Shown here piece by piece: positions 27,059-35,786 of a DNA stretch of 64,000 nucleotides. The translations under genes were made by a program, and so were the position numbers. The stretch is from TTA-H9 sp002071415 (lineage in GTDB: Bacteria; Bacteroidota; Bacteroidia; Bacteroidales; TTA-H9). Location of the stretch: the NCBI GenBank assembly GCA_035411425.1, contig DAONSX010000001.1, positions 135,083 through 199,082 on the forward strand. The letters run 5' to 3'. Position 1 is the stretch's first letter. Each line of letters begins with the position of its first letter. Below the pieces are notes generated by a model. The model was not told the DNA's origin. It was given only the letters and a program-made list of their open reading frames with translations, and ran no database searches.

Positions 27059-27973
27059 ATGGGTTTTTCAATAACTTTCTTGGGAACTGGAGCTGCTACT
27101 CCAACGCTTCGAAGAGGATTGAGCGCTACTGTAGCCAATGTTGACGAAAAACTCTGCCTTTTCGATTGTGGAGAAGCAACTCAAATACAAATGAAACGGT
27201 TCAAAGTAAAAGCCTTGCATATCCAACATATTTTTATTTCCCATCTCCACGGCGATCATTTCTTTGGATTAGTAGGCCTGCTTTTTACCTATCACATCGG
27301 TAAACGCAAAAATGAGCTCCATGTTTATGGACCTCCTCTGCTCGAAGAGATTCTTAGGATTCAAATGGGAATCAGCGTCAAGGAACTCAATTATCCACTT
27401 GTTTTTCATCCCTTAAGTTCACAAAATCTTGAAATGGTTTGTGAAGAAGATAATTTTACCGTTTCTGCCTTCCCCCTCCAACACCGTTTGCCAGCTTATG
27501 GCTTTTTACTCAAGGAAAAAGAACGCCCTCGAAAAGTTTTGCATCAATTTATCGAAGATTATCATCCGCATTATACAGATATAGTACGTATAAAATCAGG
27601 TGAGGACTACGTTTTGCCCGATGGCCGTATCCTCTCCAACGAAGAAATTACTTTTCCCGATCCACCGATTTCGTTTGCATACTGCTTCGATACGGCATTT
27701 TATGCTCCCATAGCCGAAGTATTGAAAAATGTCGACCTTCTTTATCATGAAGCAACATTTATGCACGACAAGGCCGAATTAGCAGCCGAAAAAGGGCATA
27801 CCACAACCATACAAGCTGCTACTATTGCGAAAAAGGCTTTGGCTAAACGCCTGATGTTGGGACATATCTCTTCGAGATATCGCAACCTCGACAGCTTTCT
27901 GAACGAAGCTCGAAACATCTTTTCCGAAACCTATCTTGCTGAAGATGGAATGACAATCACTCTTAGAAAATAA
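27059..27973 (+). CDS. rnz: Ribonuclease Z
   Basis: 304 residues, normal for the short-form enzyme. It trims the 3' tail of tRNA precursors. The metallo-beta-lactamase core has the zinc motif HLHGDH with His62, His64, Asp66 and His67. The early FLGTGAATPT and LFDCGEATQIQM, the FDTAF region and HEATF, and GHTTTIQAA, GHISSRY complete the ligand set. Because tRNA genes here do not encode CCA, the enzyme is needed for 3' maturation. It lies just after the rpsA terminator and 64 bases upstream of tRNA-Arg. Confidence 0.93.
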   Translation: MGFSITFLGTGAATPTLRRGLSATVANVDEKLCLFDCGEATQIQMKRFKVKALHIQHIFISHLHGDHFFGLVGLLFTYHIGKRKNELHVYGPPLLEEILRIQMGISVKELNYPLVFHPLSSQNLEMVCEEDNFTVSAFPLQHRLPAYGFLLKEKERPRKVLHQFIEDYHPHYTDIVRIKSGEDYVLPDGRILSNEEITFPDPPISFAYCFDTAFYAPIAEVLKNVDLLYHEATFMHDKAELAAEKGHTTTIQAATIAKKALAKRLMLGHISSRYRNLDSFLNEARNIFSETYLAEDGMTITLRK

Positions 27974-28012
27974 AATTCTTATTGATATATCATATCTTCT
28001 TCAAAAATTTTA

Positions 28013-28020
28013 TAATTTTG
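28013..28020 (+). promoter_or_regulatory. Candidate -7 box for tRNA-Arg
   Basis: TAATTTTG ending 17 bases before the tRNA 5' end. No TTG at the -33 distance. Confidence 0.55.
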
Positions 28021-28037
28021 CAAATGCATTATACAAA

Positions 28038-28111
28038 GGCTCCGTAGCTTAACTGAATAGAGCATCTGACTACGGATCAGAAGGTTGCAGGTTTGAATCC
28101 TGCCGGAGTCA
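28038..28111 (+). tRNA. tRNA-Arg (ACG anticodon)
   Basis: Cloverleaf: acceptor GGCTCCG/CGGAGTC, D arm AGCTTAACTGAATAGAGC, anticodon stem TCTGA/TCAGA with loop CTACGGA (anticodon ACG, which TadA would edit to inosine), T arm GCAGG-TTTGAAT-CCTGC, discriminator A. CCA is not encoded. A promoter box precedes it and a terminator follows directly. Confidence 0.95.
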
Positions 28112-28116
28112 CAACA

Positions 28117-28146
28117 ACACATCTTTTCCATGAGGTGTGTTTTTTT
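28117..28146 (+). terminator. Terminator after tRNA-Arg
   Basis: ACACATCT (28117-28124) pairs with AGGTGTGT (28133-28140), 8 pairs with one G-U, followed by a T run at 28141-28146. It begins five bases past the tRNA end. The 260 bases from here to the next gene show only one -7 box and no coding sequence. Confidence 0.85.
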
Positions 28147-28355
28147 GTTTCCTGAGTTTTCTTTTTTAGCCTCAATCAATTGAATTTAAACATTCAACCA
28201 ATGGATCGTGGGTAGGAAATTCAGCAGAAGAGAAGATAAAAAATTCAGGAATTCTTGAATTTACTATCCATCAATAAATCAACCAAATGATGAAAACATT
28301 CCGAAAGCCAAAGTTAAAATGGAAGATACATGGAACATTGAATGCCGATTCATTT

Positions 28356-28363
28356 TAAATTTG
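28356..28363 (+). promoter_or_regulatory. Candidate -7 box for the MFS transporter
   Basis: TAAATTTG, 43 bases before the start codon. A TTG at 28338-28340 is only 15 bases upstream, shorter than the usual spacer. Confidence 0.4.
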
Positions 28364-28406
28364 CCGCAACTAATTCATAAAATTATCAACCACTAAACAT
28401 TAAAGG

Positions 28407-29804
28407 ATGGAAAAGGTAAGACAGACTTTGCGCGATTCAGCCGTAGCTCGGTGGACTGCTTTGGCACTTGTGGCATTTACCATGTTAACGGGCTACTACC
28501 TCACCGATGTAATGGCTCCACTAAAAGGTTTGCTCGAGCAGCAGTTATCATGGACGAGTACTGAATATGGCATATTTACCAGTGCTTATGGCTGGTTTAA
28601 CGTGTTTCTACTCATGCTCATCATTGGAGGAATCATCCTCGATAAAATGGGCGTGAGGTTTACGGGGCTTGCATCTACTATAGTCATGATTACGGGTACG
28701 GCCATCAAATACTGGGCTGTATCGACCCATTCACTCGATGGCCAGGTTTGGAATTTTCTTGGCCTCTTCCAGATCAAAGCTCAGGTAGTTATGGCTGCGT
28801 TAGGATATGCAACATTTGGAGTAGGAGTGGAAACGGCTGGAATTACCGTATCGAAAATCATCGTAAAATGGTTCAAAGGAAAGGAATTAGCTCTTGCTAT
28901 GGGTTTGGAAATGGCTACTGCCCGCATAGGAACGGCTTTGGCTTTGTCCACTTCCGTACCTATTGCCCAAAAATTGGGTCATGTTTCGAAACCTATTCTT
29001 ATCTGTTTGATTATGCTTTGCATCGGTTTTATCTCTTTTTTCATCTTTACTTTCATGGATAAAAAACTCGATGCTTCTCAAGAAGCCTATGACAAAGATA
29101 ATGAGGTAGTAGCCAACGAAGAATCATTCAAAGTTTCTGATATTCTGAAAATCATCAGTAACCGTGGATGGTGGTTTATTGCTATTCTCTGCGTGCTCTT
29201 CTATTCGGCAGTTTTCCCTTTCCTTAAATATGCAGCCGACATGATGGTAAATAAATTCGGAATAGATCAATCTATCGCCGGCACAATTCCAGCAGTATTA
29301 CCTTTTGGCACAATCCTGCTAACACCTTTATTTGGCAATCTATACGACCGTAAAGGGAAAGGTGCTACAATCATGATTATTGGTGCAATTTTACTTATCT
29401 TTGTACATGCCATATTTTCATTGCCCTTCATTAACCAATGGATCATTGCCGTGCTTTTAATCATTGTTCTTGGAATAGGCTTCTCTTTGGTGCCTTCAGC
29501 TATGTGGCCTTCCGTTCCTAAAATCATCCCCGAACATCAACTGGGTACAGCCTATGCCTTGATATTCTGGGTTCAAAACTGGGGCTTGATGGGCGTTCCT
29601 GCATTAATTGGCTGGGTACTCGATAAATATTGCGTTACAGGTCAAAAATTAGTGGAAGGAACTTTGGTAAATACATACAATTATACTCTCCCCATGATCA
29701 TCTTTACTACTCTGGGTGTTTTAGCTCTTATTTTCGGTTTTCTCCTCAAAGCTGAAGACAAACGAAAAGGCTATGGTCTCCAACTTCCAAATATCCAAAA
29801 ATAA
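28407..29804 (+). CDS. Major facilitator superfamily transporter
   Basis: 465 residues with twelve predicted helices. The loop between helices 2 and 3 has GGIILDKMGVRFTG, the MFS signature GxxxDxxGxR in modified form; the equivalent in the second half is LFGNLYDRKGKGAT. N-terminal residues TALALVAFTMLTGYYLTDVMAPL and the helix-rich LYTSAYGWFN-type segment are typical of a Bacteroidota group with no assigned substrate. Candidates are small organic acids or peptides; none can be favoured from sequence. It is bounded by a promoter box and a hairpin terminator, so it is likely monocistronic. Confidence 0.8.
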   Translation: MEKVRQTLRDSAVARWTALALVAFTMLTGYYLTDVMAPLKGLLEQQLSWTSTEYGIFTSAYGWFNVFLLMLIIGGIILDKMGVRFTGLASTIVMITGTAIKYWAVSTHSLDGQVWNFLGLFQIKAQVVMAALGYATFGVGVETAGITVSKIIVKWFKGKELALAMGLEMATARIGTALALSTSVPIAQKLGHVSKPILICLIMLCIGFISFFIFTFMDKKLDASQEAYDKDNEVVANEESFKVSDILKIISNRGWWFIAILCVLFYSAVFPFLKYAADMMVNKFGIDQSIAGTIPAVLPFGTILLTPLFGNLYDRKGKGATIMIIGAILLIFVHAIFSLPFINQWIIAVLLIIVLGIGFSLVPSAMWPSVPKIIPEHQLGTAYALIFWVQNWGLMGVPALIGWVLDKYCVTGQKLVEGTLVNTYNYTLPMIIFTTLGVLALIFGFLLKAEDKRKGYGLQLPNIQK

Positions 29805-29819
29805 CTATCATAAAATAGG

Positions 29820-29850
29820 AGAGGGGTATTCATCGAATGACCCCTCTCTT
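29820..29850 (+). terminator. Probable terminator of the MFS transporter gene
   Basis: AGAGGGGT (29820-29827) pairs with ACCCCTCT (29840-29847) over 8 bases; inner ATTC/GAAT can add four more. Only a weak T-rich tail follows (CTTTCTCC). Confidence 0.6.
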
Positions 29851-29917
29851 TCTCCATTTTCATGTATATGTTTTTTAGAAACCTTATTTCCAAAATAACC
29901 AAATGGAGGCTACGACA

Positions 29918-31036
29918 ATGAAAAAATTATTTCTTGCCATTATGGCGTTTAGCGTTAACTTAATTACGGGATTTCATCTCGAAGCCCAAAACTATCAGCA
30001 TTTCGAAACACCTGATAACTCATCTCCGAAATGTTATGTTGATTTGATTATTCTAGAGAATGATAATGCCCAACTCGTCCTAGATATGCCCTCATCAGCA
30101 GAATTAGACTTCAACTCCCCAACCATTTTCTATGGAAAGATAGATAAAAATACGGGTGAAGCTTCTCTTCAATCAATGAACGAAAAACTTTGGCTGAATT
30201 TTTTATATACCCAAAAACAATTGAAGAATCCTAAATTAAACCAGGGTCAAAAACAGTTGTATCTGCCTTCTTTTAACCTGACATGGGATCGCGGTAACTT
30301 ACCACTTAAAGTTATCCACCAAAACAAGAAGCAACCATTATTTAGCATGAAAGAAACCCCTAAGGCCGTTGTCGATATCATTTTCCCTTTGCCTCAGTAT
30401 TCCATAAATCCACGAATAAATGATTCTATCATGTTTCATTTGTTCATGAGCTATTTTGGTCAAGAATATCCAAAAGGTAAAACTATCTTACAAGCCATTG
30501 ATAATCAAATAGATAAATTTTGTAAATCATATATTACAGAAAATCAGGAATATTATGATAGATCTTTACCCGATGCTGCTTTTAATTGGGAAAGAACTTA
30601 TTCATTTCAAGTAATGTGTAACAGTAGAGATATATTTTGTATCAGAATCTTAAATTATGCCTTTACAGGAGGAGCTCATGGAATGGAAGTATCGAAATAT
30701 CAGACTTTCAATTTAAAAAATGGTTCGGTAATCCATCTTGCCGAACAGTTAGACCTTGAGAAACAAGACCTAATCATTGATTTGATTACTAAAAATTTAG
30801 CAAAAACTTATGCAGAAGAAACCCGCGGAAATCTCCTGGAAGCTGGATTTTTCAGCGATCATATAGAATTGAGTAACGAAATCTATATTACAACTAACGG
30901 TTTGGGATTTGTTTATCAACCTTATGAAATTGCACCTTACTCGTTTGGATCCATCGAAGTTTTTCTGGAAAAAGAAAAAATTCTGCCATTTTTGAAACAA
31001 AATTCTTTTCTGATAAATTGGTTCAATAAGCATTAA
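29918..31036 (+). CDS. Secreted DUF3298/DUF4163-type protein
   Basis: 372 residues from the ATG at 29918; an in-frame ATG five codons earlier (29903) is also possible. A signal peptide of about 22 residues ends at LEAQ. The domain from about residue 160 contains QYSINPRINDSIM, FNWERTYSFQV and the conserved TGGAHG, then FNLKNGSVIHL and the C-terminal YEIAPYSFGSIEVFL. This matches the RsiV/PdaC-type DUF4163-DUF3298 pair seen in many secreted Bacteroidota proteins. Known relatives sense or bind ligands such as lysozyme or act near peptidoglycan; that role is not proven here. The gene stands alone. Confidence 0.72.
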   Translation: MKKLFLAIMAFSVNLITGFHLEAQNYQHFETPDNSSPKCYVDLIILENDNAQLVLDMPSSAELDFNSPTIFYGKIDKNTGEASLQSMNEKLWLNFLYTQKQLKNPKLNQGQKQLYLPSFNLTWDRGNLPLKVIHQNKKQPLFSMKETPKAVVDIIFPLPQYSINPRINDSIMFHLFMSYFGQEYPKGKTILQAIDNQIDKFCKSYITENQEYYDRSLPDAAFNWERTYSFQVMCNSRDIFCIRILNYAFTGGAHGMEVSKYQTFNLKNGSVIHLAEQLDLEKQDLIIDLITKNLAKTYAEETRGNLLEAGFFSDHIELSNEIYITTNGLGFVYQPYEIAPYSFGSIEVFLEKEKILPFLKQNSFLINWFNKH

Positions 31037-31213
31037 CTTCATTCTGAATTTCTTTGCTTTGATTCTTGCTCCTTTCATTTTTTCTGACGAAAACAAAGAG
31101 GGGGAATGTTTTATTTAATCACGAGTTTATATAAGGGGACGATATAATGAAATAGTCTATTTAACATAATATAAATTATATTACAAATTAACTTTTAAGA
31201 AAAGAACCCAAAA

Positions 31214-32752
31214 CTACTTTAAGAAAAGTTTCTTTTCCCCATCGGCACCGATAATAAAATATTGGTTACATTCAATAAGCAAAGCTTGCGGTGTATACAT
31301 GCTGTGATAAAATGGAACGTTGATAGCAATGACTTTCCCATTGTACCTCGAGTTGATCTCTGGTATTTCGGAATGCCCTATAATGATATGAGAAACTTCA
31401 TAAAAGCTAAGCACACTATCAATGTAGGACTCAGACAAAGTCTGGAAATAACTGTATTCATGCAGTAAATCTCTGAACCATAATGGTCCATCATCTAATA
31501 GCATAAATATTTCTAATTCATTTAATTTACGTTTATTATCCGATAAAGTATTATAGATGACATCATTTATTTCATTTATTGACAGCATTTTAGAAAGATG
31601 TTCCGGCCCAATTCCAGCATGTACAAAGAGTATATCGCCTATTTTCAAAATTGCAGGTTTGCTTCTGATAAATCTGCCCAACTCGCTATCGGGAGTATAA
31701 AATTCCCAATAGTTCATCGAAAAATATTCACAAATATTACGATATTTTTCGTTCAAGTACCTATGATCGCCAATAAGTGCCATAATTTCGTGATTTCCTA
31801 AAATAAGGTGGACTCGTCCGCCATTTATTTGTGCTTGGCTTTCAAAGTGTTGAACGAACCAAATCAGTTCCGTAACTTGGCAGCCTCTATCGAACAAATC
31901 GCCGATAAACACGATTTGACCATTTCCCCATATCCAATTGAATGCAGCATCGATGATTTTGTTTCCTATCATTAAACTAAGGAGTGATTGTAAATTGCCA
32001 TGTAAATCACCAATGGCCAGTAAGCGCTCGGGCATGTCACAAATACCCGGTGAGCGATCATAATGTCGTTTTATCTCAACGGGATGAAAAAGGATGGATG
32101 ATTTTAATACAAAAGGGAGTTTAACGGAATGGAATAATTCCGATTTTTCACACAAGCGACGATCTCGAGTATAGAAATACTTTAGCTCAAAAGAGGACGA
32201 ATCTTTCCACTCCACAAAGGGTCCGTCGGTATATTCAGGCCAATGGAGTGCTTTTTCTTGCATCAAAGTAGCATGTTGGAGATAGATTGCAAGGTTTTGA
32301 TCGGTCGACGAATGAATGTAATCTATAGGCCGCTTCCCGAATTTATCTTTTGCATGCAGATTAGCCCCAGCTTTTACAAGATAGGTCAAAATAAGCAGTT
32401 GATTTCTTTTAATGGAAAGCGCAACAGGCGTATTTCCATTATCGTCGCTTACATCAGATAGGGCATCATGATCGAGTAATAGTTTTACTATTTCGGGCTC
32501 ATCGCTGAGTATGGCCAAAATCAATAGTGTTTCCGATCGAACACATAGGTTAGGATTGGCACCAGATTGAAGTAAAAATGCAACCATATCTTTCTGTTTC
32601 AGTTTAATGGCAATACTCAAGGCTGTTTCCGATTTTTCAGTGTCGAGAAAATCGTCGATCCCCAAATGATAGTTATGCATTGCTTTTATGAGAGATGCCG
32701 AATCATTGGTTGAAATATAACGTTTTATTTCCTCGACAAGTGTTGCATCCAT
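31214..32752 (-). CDS. Ankyrin-repeat protein fused to a PPP-type metallophosphatase
   Basis: 512 residues. The N-terminal 170 residues hold about four ankyrin repeats (for example SALSIAIKLKQKDMVAFLLQSGANPN, LLILAILSDEPEIVKLLLDH, TPVALSIKRNQLLILTYLVKAGANLH). The second half carries the calcineurin-like signature: GDLHG, GDLFDRG, GNHE, then HAGIG and GHSE near the end, all metal ligands in order. It probably removes phosphate from proteins or from a dinucleotide (as with ApaH/PrpE-like enzymes). No signal peptide, so cytosolic. Ankyrin-phosphatase fusions of this layout are unusual in bacteria. No promoter was seen; it has its own transcription direction. Confidence 0.82.
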   Translation of the reverse strand: MDATLVEEIKRYISTNDSASLIKAMHNYHLGIDDFLDTEKSETALSIAIKLKQKDMVAFLLQSGANPNLCVRSETLLILAILSDEPEIVKLLLDHDALSDVSDDNGNTPVALSIKRNQLLILTYLVKAGANLHAKDKFGKRPIDYIHSSTDQNLAIYLQHATLMQEKALHWPEYTDGPFVEWKDSSSFELKYFYTRDRRLCEKSELFHSVKLPFVLKSSILFHPVEIKRHYDRSPGICDMPERLLAIGDLHGNLQSLLSLMIGNKIIDAAFNWIWGNGQIVFIGDLFDRGCQVTELIWFVQHFESQAQINGGRVHLILGNHEIMALIGDHRYLNEKYRNICEYFSMNYWEFYTPDSELGRFIRSKPAILKIGDILFVHAGIGPEHLSKMLSINEINDVIYNTLSDNKRKLNELEIFMLLDDGPLWFRDLLHEYSYFQTLSESYIDSVLSFYEVSHIIIGHSEIPEINSRYNGKVIAINVPFYHSMYTPQALLIECNQYFIIGADGEKKLFLK

Positions 32753-32988
32753 TACTTCAACAGATATATTATATAAAATTCATAATCAGGATACTGTAAT
32801 TAATTAACATTCTTCTTATCTGAACGCTCATATGAGCTTATATCGAACGAATAAGATTATAAAAATACATACAAAACCTTTTATATTGATAAATCATTTA
32901 TAATCAATCAATTATTCCACGTATTCGATAGGTTCAAGTTAGTTGAATTATACCAAACCAGAATGAATTCTTGCATAAAAGTCTTAAC

Positions 32989-33258
32989 TTATTCATTATG
33001 ATTATATTTTGCAGAAAGGAAGGCTATATATATGGCCTTGATGAGTTTTGCGAAAATATTTAATGAAGGAATGCAACCCCGCTGTTCAAAATCCTCGTGA
33101 ATACAGTAATTATGGTTCGAAGAAAGGGGTTCTATGGACTTATTCTGTAGTGATTTGTCGTTTTCATGTCCATCGAGCTCTTTATCTTTGAGTTTGCTTA
33201 ATTCGTCCAGATATTTTTCTCTGGCATGTTGTATTTCATAGAAAAATTCACTGCGCAT
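32989..33258 (-). CDS. Small hypothetical protein (89 aa)
   Basis: 89 residues from ATG 33258, with no recognised domain. The first part is charged and helical (FYEIQHAREKYLDELSKLKDKELDGHE), the last 25 residues are hydrophobic and Lys/Ala-rich (NIFAKLIKAIYIAFLSAKY). A minus-strand TAAATTTG box 36 bases upstream supports it as a real gene. It sits in AT-rich DNA between the phosphatase and the operator array of the next gene, and shares the divergent promoter region with it. The 236 bases on its downstream side carry no gene. Confidence 0.5.
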   Translation of the reverse strand: MRSEFFYEIQHAREKYLDELSKLKDKELDGHENDKSLQNKSIEPLSSNHNYCIHEDFEQRGCIPSLNIFAKLIKAIYIAFLSAKYNHNE

Positions 33259-33293
33259 GGTATGAATAACTTAAATTCTTAAAGAGTAAAATC

Positions 33294-33301
33294 CAAATTT
33301 A
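33294..33301 (-). promoter_or_regulatory. Candidate -7 box for the 89-residue protein
   Basis: Minus-strand TAAATTTG, 36 bases from the ATG at 33258. The neighbouring TTAAG-type half sites (see the operator region) lie just upstream on the other side, so both divergent genes could be under the same control. Confidence 0.4.
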
Positions 33302-33327
33302 TAGTTTAAATTACCTGTTTTATAATA

Positions 33328-33438
33328 AATTAAGTAAAAAAATCTGCTTAATTTAATAATTAAGCAAAACTTAAACAAATTAAATTTTATTGAATTAAGG
33401 AAAAGTATTGACTTAATTAAGTAAATGAAATATTTTTG
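33328..33438 (+). promoter_or_regulatory. Operator array and promoter before the 383-aa protein
   Basis: A full Bacteroidota promoter: TTG at 33408-33410, a 20-base spacer, TATTTTTG at 33431-33438. A 12-base perfect palindrome ACTTAATTAAGT (33411-33422) fills the first part of that spacer, and a 20-base perfect palindrome (33346-33365) with arms GCTTAATT/AATTAAGC lies 45 bases upstream. Further half sites of the type AATTAAG/CTTAATT occur at about 33329, 33371 and 33392. This is the arrangement of a repressor operator covering a promoter. The binding protein is unknown. Confidence 0.6.
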
Positions 33439-33464
33439 CCATTCTCATCAGGTCATTTTTTTTC

Positions 33465-34616
33465 ATGAATTCATTTGTTTCGTTTACTGACGCTCCTCCT
33501 CTTCGTTTACTCCGGTTTGCTGCTGATGCTATCGATGGAATCGAAAAGGGCCTTATAGTATTTTATCAAATGCCAGGCAACAAACTTATTGCCCAAAGTG
33601 TCGAAAGAAACCATGATGAAGGTTGGGAAGTGAGGAGTGTATTAGTGGAAGATTTCTATGAATTTTTCCGGAGTGAACGTCAGCGTAAAGGGGCCTACCA
33701 ATGGTTAGGGAAGGATGATTTACCTTTCGAGGTACACAATCAGGCTTTTTCTCATACCATATTCGATGAGTTCGACCGCACCATTCTTTTGCTCAGATTT
33801 TTAGATGAAACCAATCAGGGATATGACCTGCTCTATTTGTATTTTAATCCAAGATTCAAATCCGCCTTTTTATCTTCTGAAAAACAATCTTTTAGCACTA
33901 GCGAGAAAGCACTTACTGCACAAATCCTCCATCGTTTGTTAGCAACATTTTTAGTATTGATGAGAGAAGAAAGGGAATCATTCGGGCAATTGATGAATAA
34001 TACTCGTCAGTTGGCCAATAGATTTCAGAATGAGCGAAATAAGACAGAACTGCTTGAAAAGCAGGCTGGGCAGAGCCTCGTGGAATATTCGAAGGATATA
34101 TTGAATGAATTAGCCTGCAAGTATAATAGGAAAGCCTTACTTTCTCCTGAAGCCGAGACATTAATCAGGAATTTTTCCGGAAAGCTTTCTCACCTCAAAG
34201 AATTATTAACCAACGCATTTCATTTTTCACTGATTTTAAATGAGCCTAATCAGGAGCTAATGATTCAGGATTGGCACATGGATATAGAAAAGTCGCCATT
34301 AAAATCCGATAAGCGAAGAAAGGAAAAATATGAACATTTGGGACGCACGGGTGATTTGCTGAATCGTTTGGAATTTGCTGCTCGAAGCGTGTTGAATGAT
34401 CGATTGCCTCTAACGGGGAAAAATGTTGGCAGCCATTGTGATAAACCCATATCGGCTCCGGCTATAAGCGATGCATTAAAAAAACACCGTTCAGAAATCA
34501 TCGCCTTATTCGAGCAATATCCTGATCAATGGCCCATCATACGCAAAGATTTTGCTCCTATAAGAAACATTCTCATAGCGTCGGGCGAGAAAGGGAAAAA
34601 CCGAAGAGTCGGGTGA
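33465..34616 (+). CDS. Unrecognised regulator-like protein (383 aa)
   Basis: No family was recognised. Residues about 1-165 look like a small-molecule or light-sensor alpha/beta domain (GAF/PAS-like; VLVEDFYEFFRSE, FDEFDRTILLLRFLDE, DLLYLYFNPRF). A helical stretch (about 170-215) follows. Residues about 225-260 (LSPEAETLIRNFSGKLSHLKELLTNAF) resemble the lid of sigma-54 activators, where SPEA...GNxRELxNxxERA is usual, but no Walker motifs are present. The C-terminus (SDALKKHRSEIIALFEQYPD then IIRKDFAPIRNIL) could be a DNA-binding or partner-binding segment. Cytosolic. It sits under the operator array and next to a radical SAM protein, a sigma-54 regulator and a histidine kinase. Confidence 0.7.
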   Translation: MNSFVSFTDAPPLRLLRFAADAIDGIEKGLIVFYQMPGNKLIAQSVERNHDEGWEVRSVLVEDFYEFFRSERQRKGAYQWLGKDDLPFEVHNQAFSHTIFDEFDRTILLLRFLDETNQGYDLLYLYFNPRFKSAFLSSEKQSFSTSEKALTAQILHRLLATFLVLMREERESFGQLMNNTRQLANRFQNERNKTELLEKQAGQSLVEYSKDILNELACKYNRKALLSPEAETLIRNFSGKLSHLKELLTNAFHFSLILNEPNQELMIQDWHMDIEKSPLKSDKRRKEKYEHLGRTGDLLNRLEFAARSVLNDRLPLTGKNVGSHCDKPISAPAISDALKKHRSEIIALFEQYPDQWPIIRKDFAPIRNILIASGEKGKNRRVG

Positions 34617-34785
34617 ACCATATCCTGTGTCAACGTAAAAGTGTCAGGCCATAAAACGGAGCAGATCGAATACTTATCATGTATTACCAACTCATAGGGC
34701 TCAAGCAAAAATTGACGATTTTCTTGAATTGACCTCTCGTCAATACTATTCTGGCATTGGTACTCACATTCTCCATTTTCTCTAC

Positions 34786-35718
34786 TCAGCTCATTTCAAA
34801 AGGATGTTCTTGTTCAAAATCTGGATTGTAGGTTTTATGACTCTCCAATTCCTGTATCCAGCCATTATGAAATCCAAGCTCATAAAATCGCTGTACTACC
34901 ATTTCGTATTCTTGCAAATCGATTGGACGTTGTAAAGCCACATCCATTTTCTGGTAAAATTGAGGATTGTATTGTGACATCAGGCTTATATAAACATTCG
35001 TAGAAATTTCGTCGGCTATGGTTTCGAGCACTTTTATACTATTTTCGATATAACCCGGTAATACCAAATGCCGAATGATCAATCCCGACTCGGCCTGACC
35101 TTCTTTATTCACAATCACATTAGAACCTTTCTGCCGAAACATTTCCCTGATGGCCTTCAAGGCAACTTCGGGATAATTACTCGCCATGGAAAGTCTTCTG
35201 GCTAATGATCGATCAGCATATTTGAAGTCAGGTAGCCAAACATCAACCCATTCTTCCAGTTCTTTCAACTGCTCTGTGTTTTCATAACCGCTGGTATTAT
35301 AAACGAAAGGGGGATGATAACCATTAGATTTAAGCTCAGAAATTATTGCCTTTACATGGGGGATATAATGAGTTGGGCTCACAAAACCAACGGCTTTACA
35401 ACCCTCTTCCAGTAGTTTCATTACTCTTGCCGTAACTTCATGAACACGATAGAGATAAGGATCCAGAACCATCTTATTTTGGCTAATTTGCATATTCTGA
35501 CAGAATTGGCATTGCAAAGTACAGTGCATGAAAAAGATATTTGCTATACCATATTGACCACTGATGGGGGGTTCTTCTCCGGTGTGCCTGCAAATAGAGC
35601 CTATTGCAAGTCTATCGTTGGCATGGCAAAATCCCGATGCCTCTTTCGAACGATCTACTCCGCAGTTTCTTGGGCATAATTTGCACTTTGTATATTCAGT
35701 AAAATCGAATTCACTCAT
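34786..35718 (-). CDS. Radical SAM protein, pyruvate formate-lyase-activating-enzyme-like
   Basis: 310 residues. The N-terminal CKLCPRNCGVDR is a cysteine-rich segment typical of the PflX-like group; the radical SAM motif Cx3Cx2C lies in FMHCTLQCQFCQN and binds the 4Fe-4S cluster that cleaves SAM. FVSPTHYIPH, VYNTSGYE and PDFKYAD follow, then VRHL-type IIRHLVLPGYIEN. This is the YgiQ-unrelated PflA-family glycyl-radical-activase clade, whose partner is unknown. The gene lies 68 bases downstream of the sigma-54 regulator gene on the same strand and could be its cotranscribed neighbour. Confidence 0.85.
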   Translation of the reverse strand: MSEFDFTEYTKCKLCPRNCGVDRSKEASGFCHANDRLAIGSICRHTGEEPPISGQYGIANIFFMHCTLQCQFCQNMQISQNKMVLDPYLYRVHEVTARVMKLLEEGCKAVGFVSPTHYIPHVKAIISELKSNGYHPPFVYNTSGYENTEQLKELEEWVDVWLPDFKYADRSLARRLSMASNYPEVALKAIREMFRQKGSNVIVNKEGQAESGLIIRHLVLPGYIENSIKVLETIADEISTNVYISLMSQYNPQFYQKMDVALQRPIDLQEYEMVVQRFYELGFHNGWIQELESHKTYNPDFEQEHPFEMS

Positions 35719-35786
35719 TTTTCTAATGATGTTCTATAAAACGGCATGCTGTGATGGCGAAAATATGTTCGATACGATGATGAAAT

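Noticed and set aside
28407..29804. Naming the MFS transporter by substrate
   Set aside because: The sequence supports only the superfamily; motifs do not fix a substrate.
32989..33258. Toxin-antitoxin pair with the 383-aa gene
   Set aside because: The two genes are divergent, the small protein has no known toxin or antitoxin motif, and the 383-aa protein is far larger than TA components.
33346..33422. Transposon terminal inverted repeats
   Set aside because: The palindromes are within 80 bases, no transposase or target duplication is near, and they coincide with a promoter.
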